A stretch of 52,254 bases of DNA from Clostridia bacterium. Its GTDB lineage: Bacteria > Bacillota > Clostridia > Christensenellales > CAG-138. Every line of letters starts with the position of its first letter. Position 1 is the stretch's first letter. This document shows, piece after piece, positions 7,084-14,551 of the stretch. The notes beneath the pieces were generated by a model. It saw only the letters and a list, made by a program, of their open reading frames with translations, was not told the origin of the DNA and searched no databases. The stretch is from assembly GCA_017394835.1 (NCBI GenBank), contig JAFPXD010000065.1:1-52254 (forward strand). Reading direction: 5' to 3'. The position numbers and the translations under genes were made by a program.

Positions 7084-7605
7084 ATGGAAGACTCCGTTGT
7101 TTCAGCCGAACGCCCCGCGCTGGAAGCGCTTGAAAACGCGGGGATAGACTATATCCGTATTTCGCATCCGCAGGCGGTCACTATGGAGCTCTGCCGCGGG
7201 ATAGGCGCGGAATACGGCGCCGCGCACTGCAAAAACCTGTTTTTGACCAACAAGCGCGGCGATGATTTCCGCCTTCTGCTGATGGATCCCGAAAAGCCCT
7301 TCCGCACGAGCGAAGTCAGCCGCGCTCTCGGCGTAACGAGGATGAGCTTTGCTTCGGAAGAAAGCCTCGGCCGTGTGATGGGCCTTGTGCCCGGCGCTGT
7401 CACGGTGATGGGGCTCGTGAATGCATCCGCAAAGAAAGCCTATGAAGAGGGGCGGCTGCATATCGTTATAGATGAGGATCTGTTTAAGAGGGAACGCATC
7501 TGCGTACATCCCAATCACAGCGGCGCGAGCCTCGTTTTGAAAACGGAGGACCTGCCGAAGCTCATCAGATCCCTCGGATACGAAGCAAAGGTGATCCGCA
7601 TTTAG
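7084..7605 (+). CDS. YbaK/ProX-family aminoacyl-tRNA deacylase
   Basis: The 173-residue protein has the YbaK/ProX fold, which hydrolyses amino acids wrongly attached to tRNA, usually alanine or cysteine on tRNA-Pro. Typical segments are GIDYIRISHPQAVTM near the N-terminus, AAHCKNLFLTNKRGDDFRLLLM (the family's KNLF/LLxxR-like core), and LGLVPGAVTVMGLVNASAKK-like sequence near residues 98-118 where the family has the G-x-x-P-G-S loop. The start at 7084 follows GGGAGGGGAG by three bases. An open frame further upstream lacks support. It is monocistronic between divergent genes. Confidence 0.9.
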   Translation: MEDSVVSAERPALEALENAGIDYIRISHPQAVTMELCRGIGAEYGAAHCKNLFLTNKRGDDFRLLLMDPEKPFRTSEVSRALGVTRMSFASEESLGRVMGLVPGAVTVMGLVNASAKKAYEEGRLHIVIDEDLFKRERICVHPNHSGASLVLKTEDLPKLIRSLGYEAKVIRI

Positions 7606-7644
7606 CTTTTTGCGGGAGGCGGCCCCCTTTCCCACAATTCCCTG

Positions 7645-7673
7645 TTGCAGTATCGCCGCAAATGTTGTATAAT
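7645..7673 (+). promoter_or_regulatory. Promoter of the small membrane protein gene
   Basis: TTGCAG (7645-7650) and a perfect TATAAT (7668-7673), spacer 17, lie 30 bases before the start codon at 7704. Confidence 0.75.
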
Positions 7674-7703
7674 ATCCTATAACCTAAAGACGGAGGCAGT
7701 AAT

Positions 7704-8132
7704 ATGGACGAGGAAAAATGCACCCTTTTCTCATTTATGACGGGCGGCGTGTTTGCGGCCGTGCTTCATTTTATCTGCGCCGTATCCTTCTGGTGCTGCT
7801 TGGTGTTCCCGCTGCTCTCGCTTCTGCTCTTCCTGCTTGAGAGGAATTCCGAAGCGCGCGTCGCCTGCCTGCATACGGGCGTTATATCCCTTGCGGCGGC
7901 TGTACTTGCGGCTGTGCCGGTAATACTGTGGCTCATAATCCGCGCCGCCACCCATGCGGCGGGCATGTTCTACATTATCTGCACGGTGCTCTTCGTGGGG
8001 ATAATGCTCATAATAGCGTTCACGCTCTTCGCCGTAGAGGTCACCTGCGCGGTAAGATCCCTGAAGAAGCAGCCCGTTGAAGTGCCCTTCATTTCGAACT
8101 GGGTAAGATCGCTTGCTCATAAGCTGAGCTGA
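7704..8132 (+). CDS. Small four-helix membrane protein, function unknown
   Basis: I do not recognise the family with certainty. The 142 residues contain four hydrophobic segments (about 15-42, 58-78, 86-112 and a short one at the start of the second pair). A Lys/Arg-containing loop RSLKKQPVEVPF follows the last helix, a pattern seen in DUF4870-like proteins. GGAGG lies eight bases before the ATG. The gene has its own promoter and a strong terminator, so it is a single transcription unit. Confidence 0.75.
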   Translation: MDEEKCTLFSFMTGGVFAAVLHFICAVSFWCCLVFPLLSLLLFLLERNSEARVACLHTGVISLAAAVLAAVPVILWLIIRAATHAAGMFYIICTVLFVGIMLIIAFTLFAVEVTCAVRSLKKQPVEVPFISNWVRSLAHKLS

Positions 8133-8148
8133 AAAGACAAACAGCGTG

Positions 8149-8180
8149 AACCGCGGCTTGAATAAAAGCCGCGGTTTTTT
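8149..8180 (+). terminator. Intrinsic terminator
   Basis: The stem AACCGCGGCTT/AAGCCGCGGTT with a six-base loop is followed by T6, 17 bases after the stop of the small membrane protein gene. Confidence 0.9.
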
Positions 8181-8212
8181 GCGCAAAAAACGGAGTATAT
8201 TGCGGCGGATGC

Positions 8213-8241
8213 TTGAATTCGGGCAGGGGTTATGATAGAAT
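8213..8241 (+). promoter_or_regulatory. Promoter of the SGNH/MBOAT operon
   Basis: TTGAAT (8213-8218) and TAGAAT (8236-8241), spacer 17, lie about 50 bases upstream of the lipoprotein start. Confidence 0.6.
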
Positions 8242-8292
8242 AGTAAATGGATTTATTTGTGCAATTTCACCGAAAGGAGCTTTTGTCAAGTA

Positions 8293-9234
8293 ATGAAAAA
8301 GCTTATCTGCTTACTGCTTGCGGTATTGACTGCGTTTGCCGCCGCGGGCTGCAAAAAGAACAATAACGGCAGCGTCGTGGTAATAGACGTTCCCACCGAT
8401 CCCCCCGCGACTGAGGCCGCAGTGACCGAAGCCGCGCCTACCGAGGTCTCTCCCACCGAAGCCGCTCCCACGGAGCCCGCTCCTACAGAGGCGGTCCCCG
8501 CGGGCCCCACTCCGCTTCCCGAGCTCCCCGAAGGTCAGCTCCTGTGGCTCAACACGATGCCCCTGGATCTTTACGGAGTTTCCGAAGCCGAAGCCGAAGC
8601 CTGGTTTGAAGACGCCGTCTTCGTGGGCGATTCCATAATGCTCGGCTGGAAGAATTACAACAACTCCCACCTTGAAGCCAACCCCGCTTTCTTCGGCCCG
8701 ACGCATTTCCTCTGCGAGGGCAGCTATGGCGCGGGCCACGCGCTCGAGCCCGTTTCCTCAAGCAGCCTGCACCCCCTTTACAAGGGCGAGCAGCACCTCC
8801 TTTGGGATTCCATCGAAATGATGGGCGCGAAGAAGGTGTTTATCTGCTTCGGCTTGAACGACGTTGCAATATACGGCGTTGAGGGCACGGCAAACAATTT
8901 CCGCACCCTCTGCGATAAGATCCTCGAAAAGACTCCCGACGCCAAGATATTCATAATCAGCTCCATGTACCTCATGGATGATTCCCACCAGAAGAAGCTG
9001 ACCAATGAAAACCTGCGCATCCTGAACGGTCTTCTCAGGAATATGTGCTCCGAGCGCGGCTTCGGCTTCGTCGATATTGCGAGCCATCTCGTGGGCGAGG
9101 ATGGGTATTTGAAGACCGAATACTGCTCCGATCCGCAGTCAAACACCCCCTGCCATCATACCACCGCCGCCTATAACATCTGGGCGCAGATACTTCGCTC
9201 CGTCGCGGCGCGCGATATAAAGAACATCCACTGA
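8293..9234 (+). CDS. SGNH/GDSL-hydrolase lipoprotein
   Basis: This 313-residue secreted lipoprotein has an N-terminal signal ending in the lipobox AAAGC (cysteine near residue 19). A Thr/Glu/Pro-rich linker of about 55 residues follows, with repeats of the type PTEAAPTE, and then an SGNH hydrolase domain. Block I is FVGDSIMLGW with the nucleophile serine and block III contains the asparagine in FGLNDV. A late His pair (CHHTTAAY) is in the place of the catalytic Asp-x-x-His block. Such enzymes add or remove acyl groups. Here it heads a three-gene operon with an MBOAT acyltransferase, the partner set used for O-acetylation of surface polysaccharide. The start at 8293 gives a clean signal peptide after AAAGGAG. 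Confidence 0.88.
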   Translation: MKKLICLLLAVLTAFAAAGCKKNNNGSVVVIDVPTDPPATEAAVTEAAPTEVSPTEAAPTEPAPTEAVPAGPTPLPELPEGQLLWLNTMPLDLYGVSEAEAEAWFEDAVFVGDSIMLGWKNYNNSHLEANPAFFGPTHFLCEGSYGAGHALEPVSSSSLHPLYKGEQHLLWDSIEMMGAKKVFICFGLNDVAIYGVEGTANNFRTLCDKILEKTPDAKIFIISSMYLMDDSHQKKLTNENLRILNGLLRNMCSERGFGFVDIASHLVGEDGYLKTEYCSDPQSNTPCHHTTAAYNIWAQILRSVAARDIKNIH

Positions 9235-9257
9235 ACGCATAAAGAAAGGAAACCGAT

Positions 9258-9749
9258 ATGAAAAAGCTTGTTTCGATCATTCTCGTTCTCGTCACCGTAA
9301 TGGCCTGCGTTTTAGCCGCCGGCTGCAAGAACACCGAAGGCAGTCAGAGCAATCCCGTCACCGAAACCGTAGAGCAGCTTTGGGATAAGGTCAAGGCCGT
9401 TTCCGGCTTCGGCAATATGACTGCGGTCCCCAAGGCCGATTATTCCGATATTTACGGCATTGACGCTTCCAAGATCGATTCTTCCATCTGGTTCGTTTCC
9501 GAAAACCCCTCTCTCAACGCGGATGAGGGCGCCATTTTCAAGGTGAACGATCCCGAGTATGCGGCCGCGCTCGCCAAGATATTTCAGGACAGGCTCGACC
9601 GTCAGCTCCAGGTAGCCAAATCCTACAGCCCCGACGAAGCCTCCAAGATCGAATCTACCGAGGTCGTTGCGAAGGGAAATTACGTTTACTACTTTGTCGG
9701 CAAGGCGGGCAAGGCCATGACCGACGTTCTTAAGGCCATCATCAAGTAA
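9258..9749 (+). CDS. DUF4358 lipoprotein
   Basis: The 163-residue protein begins with a signal peptide and lipobox VLAAGC, then a domain of about 120 residues with YSDIYGIDASKIDSSIWF and a C-terminal VYYFVGKAGKAMTDVLK. This matches the DUF4358 pattern of short Firmicute lipoproteins that occur beside MBOAT and SGNH genes. Its role is unknown. The position suggests a structural or accessory part of the acyl-transfer complex on the outer face of the membrane. Its stop codon overlaps the MBOAT start (TAATG). Confidence 0.85.
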   Translation: MKKLVSIILVLVTVMACVLAAGCKNTEGSQSNPVTETVEQLWDKVKAVSGFGNMTAVPKADYSDIYGIDASKIDSSIWFVSENPSLNADEGAIFKVNDPEYAAALAKIFQDRLDRQLQVAKSYSPDEASKIESTEVVAKGNYVYYFVGKAGKAMTDVLKAIIK

Positions 9750-11227
9750 TGATCTTTTCAAGCCTGCTGTTTTTATCCATATTCCTTGTTGCGGTACTTG
9801 CGCTTTACTATGTGATCCCCAATCGCACCTACCGCAACATAGTTTTGTGCGTCGCAAGCCTCTTCTTCTACGCTTGGGGCGAGCCTGTCTGCGTCATCCT
9901 GATGATATTCTCCATCCTGATGAACTACGCAGCGGGCCTGCTCATGGGCAAGTACAGGAGGCAGGGGAAGCCCGGCCGCGCCAAGGCCGCGCTCGTTGTT
10001 TCGATAGTGCTGAACCTGCTCATGCTCGGGCTGTTCAAATACACTCCCCTCGTGTTCGATACGCTCAAGGCGGTCATACCCTCGCTTCGCGGAATGGCGA
10101 CTCCCGTTGCGAAGGATATCCTTTATAAGTCCCTTGCAAACGTCATCCCCGCGCTCGAAAAGGTCAAGCCCTTCGGCGTGGAGGGCATGCTTCCCATAGG
10201 CATCTCCTTCTATACGTTCCAGGCGATGAGCTACGTTATAGACGTCTATCGCGGCGATACGGGCGTACAGAAGAACCCCATGCTCTTCGGCACCTACGTT
10301 GCGCTGTTTCCCCAGCTTATCGCGGGCCCCATCGTCCGCTATAAGGATATTGAGGATCAGCTCCTCGGCAGGAAGGAATCCATAGATCAGTTCGCCTCCG
10401 GCGTAAAGCTCTTCACGGTAGGTCTTGCCAAGAAGATACTCATCGCAAACCAGATGGCGGTGCTCTGGAACGGCCTCCGTGCGGATTTCGCGGGCAACGG
10501 CGCGCTGGGCTCCTGGGTCGGCATAATCGCCTATACCCTGCAGATCTATTTCGATTTCGCGGGCTATTCCGATATGGCGATAGGCTTGGGCCGCATGTTC
10601 GGCTTCGAGTTCCGCAAGAACTTCGATTACCCCTATATCTCAAGCTCCGTGACGGAGTTCTGGCGCAGATGGCATATCTCGCTTTCCGTCTGGTTCCGCG
10701 ATTACGTCTATATCCCTTTGGGCGGCAACCGCAAGGGCATGGCAAGGCAGATATTGAACCTCTGCATCGTCTGGGCGCTGACCGGCCTCTGGCACGGCGC
10801 GAGCTGGAACTTCGTCCTGTGGGGGCTGTGGCACGGGTTCTTCGTGGTGATGGAAAAGCTCTTCCTCACCAAGGTGCTGAAAAAGACCCCGAAGCCCATC
10901 TGCCACGTTTACGCGCTGCTCATCGCAACGCTCGGCTGGGCGCTGTTCGACTTTACCGATCTTACTCAGCTCTTCGGGTTCCTTGGCTCGCTCTTCTCTG
11001 GCGGATTCGTTTCGCATGACGCGCTCACGCTCATCCTCTCGTATCTGCCCCTGCTCATAGTCGCGGCCATCGCCTCGACTCCCCTCATGGCGAATATCCG
11101 CCATAAGTTCGACGGCAAGGTCTGGGCGGAGTATGCGGATATAGGGCTCATACTCATCGCGCTCACATTCTGCATCGCGTCCCTCGTCGCAAGCGGGTAT
11201 AACCCCTTCATCTATTTCAGGTTCTGA
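9749..11227 (+). CDS. MBOAT-family membrane O-acyltransferase (AlgI/DltB-like)
   Basis: The 492-residue polytopic protein has the hallmark MBOAT region: TEFWRRWHISLSVWFRDYVYIPLGG near residues 302-326, then LTGLWHGASWNFVLWGLWHG near 346-366 with the invariant catalytic histidine. AlgI-like members take acetyl groups from cytoplasmic donors through the membrane, and a partner SGNH-type protein completes the transfer onto the extracellular glycan. Both neighbours are co-transcribed, and the start overlaps the stop of the DUF4358 gene. The acetylated polymer is not identifiable from this window. Confidence 0.95.
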   Translation: MIFSSLLFLSIFLVAVLALYYVIPNRTYRNIVLCVASLFFYAWGEPVCVILMIFSILMNYAAGLLMGKYRRQGKPGRAKAALVVSIVLNLLMLGLFKYTPLVFDTLKAVIPSLRGMATPVAKDILYKSLANVIPALEKVKPFGVEGMLPIGISFYTFQAMSYVIDVYRGDTGVQKNPMLFGTYVALFPQLIAGPIVRYKDIEDQLLGRKESIDQFASGVKLFTVGLAKKILIANQMAVLWNGLRADFAGNGALGSWVGIIAYTLQIYFDFAGYSDMAIGLGRMFGFEFRKNFDYPYISSSVTEFWRRWHISLSVWFRDYVYIPLGGNRKGMARQILNLCIVWALTGLWHGASWNFVLWGLWHGFFVVMEKLFLTKVLKKTPKPICHVYALLIATLGWALFDFTDLTQLFGFLGSLFSGGFVSHDALTLILSYLPLLIVAAIASTPLMANIRHKFDGKVWAEYADIGLILIALTFCIASLVASGYNPFIYFRF

Positions 11228-11240
11228 TTTGACCGAGATC

Positions 11241-11275
11241 AAAGCGCTCATCCCTCGGGACGGGCGCTTTTTTAT
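11241..11275 (+). terminator. Intrinsic terminator after the MBOAT operon
   Basis: AAAGCGC pairs with GCGCTTT around an inner CCC/GGG stem and is followed by T6ATT, 14 bases after the MBOAT stop. Confidence 0.85.
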
Positions 11276-11337
11276 TATTTGCACGGGTTTTGCCGGTTTG
11301 CCAAAAGCTTAATAAAACACAGCGGTTTTGCCCTCTT

Positions 11338-11380
11338 CCATGAATCATGGATTGACTTTTTTTATCTGAGGACCCATAAT
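11338..11380 (+). promoter_or_regulatory. Promoter of the XRE regulator with adjoining palindrome
   Basis: TTGACT (11352-11357) and CATAAT (11375-11380) have a 17-base spacer. Directly upstream, CCATGA-A-TCATGG at 11338-11350 is a perfect 13-base palindrome that abuts the -35 box. This is a plausible operator for the HTH protein encoded 28 bases downstream, or for another dimeric regulator. Confidence 0.55.
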
Positions 11381-11408
11381 GAGACCGTAAAACATACGGA
11401 GGGCGTGT

Positions 11409-12953
11409 ATGGACACAAAGCAGACAGGCGGCTTCATTGCCGAGCTTCGAAAGGAGCGTGAGCTCACACAGGGAGAGCTTGCGGAAAAGCTGAACGTCAC
11501 CAACAAGGCGGTATCACGGTGGGAGACGGGGGCCGGATTCCCGGACGTGGATTCCATGATGGCCTTGAGCGATTATTTCGGCGTGACCGTAAACGAGCTG
11601 CTTCTGGGCAAACGGAACCCGTCCCCCGAAAAGCCCCTCGATGAAAGCGCCGCAGCGGATCTCAAAAAGAAGGAGGAGGCGGAGATAGCCTGCTCCGGCC
11701 TCGACCTGTCGGTAAAGAAGCGCCGATCCCAGCGCGTGATCAAGATAATGGCGGCGGCGCTCACTCTCGTCATTCTGCTCTCATGCGTGCTGTTTGCCGT
11801 CATGCGAAGACCCAAACCCGAGCCGAACGTAATGGGCGACAATGAGCTTTGGTTCTGCCCTAACACCTTGATAATGGATGCCGTGGCGAAGGTGATAAAC
11901 ATAAAGACGGGCGAAGTGTTCGTCGCGTGCCCCGATCCGCTTTGTGATCACAGCGCTTCAAGCGAGACCTGTTTCTTTAATTATGCAAAGGATAAAACTC
12001 TTGTGTTCGGGGCAGCGTATGCGGAAGGGCATATCTGCTTTATGGCTTCAAAGAATACCGCAGACGGGACAAACATGAAGCTTTATGACTTTTCCGCAAA
12101 TGAAAACAAGATAGAGGAAGTATATTCCTATGAGTACAAGGAGACGTCTGCACGGATCTATACGAACGGTCATGAGTTCTTTTTCACGGCGATAATAGAG
12201 GACGGAAGCATAGCCGAAAATACCGCAAATATCGCCCTTTACGCTTACGACTTCCGCAGGCATACGATCACAATGCTCGACGATCATGCTCAATATGCGC
12301 TGTATCCGACCGACGTTGCGTTTTTTGATGAATACTATATCCACAGCGCAGGCAATAACGAGGAAGCGGACAGGATACGCTACTGCAAGCGTTCGTATGA
12401 CGGTAAAACGGAGGAATACTTTGATTCGCTGCCCGACGGAACGCCCCTCGAAATATTCGGCTATCAGCTTAAACCCTCAGGTTATTTTATTAACACGGAG
12501 GAGCGCGGCGGCGTTTATTTATGGGACGAAAACAGGGTGTTGGCGTTCCCGACGGAAAGCGCCGCAACCGCACCTGCCGTGTATAAGGACAGCTTTTACT
12601 TTACGACAAGAGGCACGGAACTTGTTGAGCTTGGTTGGAATCCTGTTTCAAGAAGCAAGGTCAAAGGATACCCGATAAACAACGAAGTATATGTGGTGAA
12701 TAAGGATGGCACATATAAACACTACACCATTGACAGCGAATACCACTTCGTCATCAGGGCGGCTTATGAAGATATTATTATAGGAAGGATCGATTATCGG
12801 ATCAAGAAGAACGGCGATTATATTTCAGATAACAGCTGTGATTATATCCGAATAAACCTCAAAACCGGCGAAACGACCCTGTATGACACCTCAAGGAGGA
12901 GCGGATTCGCAGTGAAAACGTTCGTTACCGATGTTAAGCTGAACGATGATTAA
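11409..12953 (+). CDS. Membrane-anchored XRE regulator with extracellular sensor domain
   Basis: The 514-residue protein joins three parts. Residues 5-65 are an XRE/Cro-type helix-turn-helix (ELRKERELTQGELAEKLNV then KAVSRWETGAGFPDVDSMM). Residues about 101-130 are a basic patch and a single membrane helix (VIKIMAAALTLVILLSCVLF). The remaining roughly 380 residues lie outside and carry the cysteine/histidine motif CPDPLCDH...C and repeated beta-strand elements. The design implies a one-component system in which the outer domain senses something and the DNA-binding domain responds at the membrane. The outer domain is clearly paralogous to the lipoprotein at 13173-14545. GGAGGG lies seven bases before the ATG. 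Targets probably include its own promoter and the exporter downstream. Confidence 0.85.
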   Translation: MDTKQTGGFIAELRKERELTQGELAEKLNVTNKAVSRWETGAGFPDVDSMMALSDYFGVTVNELLLGKRNPSPEKPLDESAAADLKKKEEAEIACSGLDLSVKKRRSQRVIKIMAAALTLVILLSCVLFAVMRRPKPEPNVMGDNELWFCPNTLIMDAVAKVINIKTGEVFVACPDPLCDHSASSETCFFNYAKDKTLVFGAAYAEGHICFMASKNTADGTNMKLYDFSANENKIEEVYSYEYKETSARIYTNGHEFFFTAIIEDGSIAENTANIALYAYDFRRHTITMLDDHAQYALYPTDVAFFDEYYIHSAGNNEEADRIRYCKRSYDGKTEEYFDSLPDGTPLEIFGYQLKPSGYFINTEERGGVYLWDENRVLAFPTESAATAPAVYKDSFYFTTRGTELVELGWNPVSRSKVKGYPINNEVYVVNKDGTYKHYTIDSEYHFVIRAAYEDIIIGRIDYRIKKNGDYISDNSCDYIRINLKTGETTLYDTSRRSGFAVKTFVTDVKLNDD

Positions 12954-12958
12954 GGGCT

Positions 12959-13081
12959 GTGCTTCTCTTCTATGAGTTCAAAAAGCTTATAAAGAACAAG
13001 GCGGTTACGGCGTCCATGCTCGTTTCCTTGAGCGGTATGCCGACCCCGACAGATGACGGGGCTAATACCGTCATGCTGTAA
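12959..13081 (+). pseudogene. Remnant of an ABC-2 permease gene 5' end
   Basis: Six bases after the regulator stop, a GTG-led frame reads VLLFYEFKKLIKNKAVTASM, which nearly matches the first 20 residues of the permease at 14552 (MLLLYELKKLIKNKAVTAPM). The match is also close at the DNA level. After about 25 codons similarity ends and a stop follows at 13079-13081. This is best read as the stump of a second permease gene left after duplication and deletion. Confidence 0.8.
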
Positions 13082-13100
13082 TATCATTCCGTAAAAACAT

Positions 13101-13128
13101 TTGCAAATATAAATTACAGATGTATAAT
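13101..13128 (+). promoter_or_regulatory. Promoter of the sensor lipoprotein/exporter operon
   Basis: TTGCAA (13101-13106) and a perfect TATAAT (13123-13128), spacer 16, lie 44 bases before the lipoprotein ATG. Confidence 0.7.
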
Positions 13129-13172
13129 AAAGTATGGAACCGACCCGATCACGGCAAAAGGAGGATATCATT

Positions 13173-14545
13173 ATGAAAACCAAAAAGATAAAAAAGTTGG
13201 CAGCACTTATTTTCGCTCTGTTCCTCGCCTCTTTGATGATGCTCCTTTCGTTTGCCGGGTGCAAAAGACCCCGGAGGACCACAGCGGCAGCATAAATACG
13301 CCGAAGCCTGCCGAGACCGCGGAGAACACCTTGACTGCTTCGACACAGGAGCCTTCCGTCACAGATTCTCCGGAACCCGTCGAGACAACGCCTCCTGCCG
13401 TTTACTATGACGACGCGGCGTGGTACAGCCCGCTGCAGCATGCGGAGTCTCCTGCCAAGGTCATAAATATAGCGACGGGCGAGGTACTGGTTGCCTGCCC
13501 CGATCCGCTTTGCAATCACAGCGGAGGGAGCGATACCTGCTTCTTCAACACCGTCAATGATGATACCATGGTCTTTTGTGCTGAATATCTGAACGGACAC
13601 ATTTATTTTATCGCCGACAAGGCGACGGACGACGGCCACAGCATGAAGCTTTACGATTTTGATATCATCAACAACAGGATAGATGAGGTTTATAAGTTCA
13701 GCGTAGTTCAGTCCAATGCGCGCCTGTACAAAAACAGCCATACTCTGTTTTTCGCCGGTGTGAGCGACGCGGAAGAAGGCGATGCCGACGACCTGAGAAT
13801 AAACCTTTTCTCCTATGATCCCGAAACAAAGGCCATTGCCCTTATCGACGACAACGCCAGATATGCGCTGTCTCCGACCGACGTAGTATTCTTTGACGAT
13901 TATTATATCCGCAGCGATGGTTCAAGCGAAGATGAAGACGGATCACACTTCTGGTACTGCCGCTGTTCGTATGACGGCGAGACCATAGAACGCTATGATT
14001 CGCTTTCCGACGGCACCCCCTTCAGCCCGATGGGGTGGGATCTTAAGCCAAGCGGCGTTTTTGCCAACACATGGGGAAATGGAGGGATGTATCTCACGGA
14101 AGATGACATAAAGCTTGATTTCCCAACTGACAGCGCGACGACAGCGCCGGTAGGATGCAATGGCGTTTATTATTTTCAGACCAGGAGCTCCGGGTTCGTC
14201 GATCTTGGAAAAAATCCCTACACCGGAGCCGTACAAAAGGGCTATGCATACGATAACGAGATATACGCCATGAACAAGGATGGTTCATATAAGCATTACA
14301 CCATTGACTGCAAATACCATTTTGTGATTAATGCCATATATGAAAACATCATCGTCGGCAGGGTCACTTATATGATACCCGGAGCAGGGCAGTGCATCAA
14401 CACCAGCGACAGTGATACGTATATTTTGCCCGATGCCATTCGTATAGACCTCAAAACAGGCGAGACCAACGTTTATGATACGTCAAGGAGGAATCGTTTC
14501 GAAGTCGAGTCCTTCGTTTCGGGAATAACGCTTAACGAAAACTGA
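13173..14545 (+). pseudogene. Sensor lipoprotein paralogous to the XRE sensor domain, frameshifted
   Basis: An ATG at 13173 follows AAAGGAGG and encodes a clean lipoprotein signal, MKTKKIKKLAALIF..., ending in the lipobox LSFAGC. That frame stops after 40 codons. The sensor domain continues in another frame from the same cysteine codon: adding one A to the four-A run at 13263-13266 restores GCKKTPEDHSGS and then 428 continuous residues to 14545. The mature part has a Thr/Pro linker and then the sensor domain, with CPDPLCNH...C and long stretches matching the regulator (PAKVINIATGEV, HSMKLYDF, YDTSRRNRF). As it stands, only a GTG at 13259 could start the downstream part, which would be a cytoplasmic product. 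A real mutation or a one-base sequence error are both possible. Confidence 0.82.
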
Positions 14546-14551
14546 TCTGTC

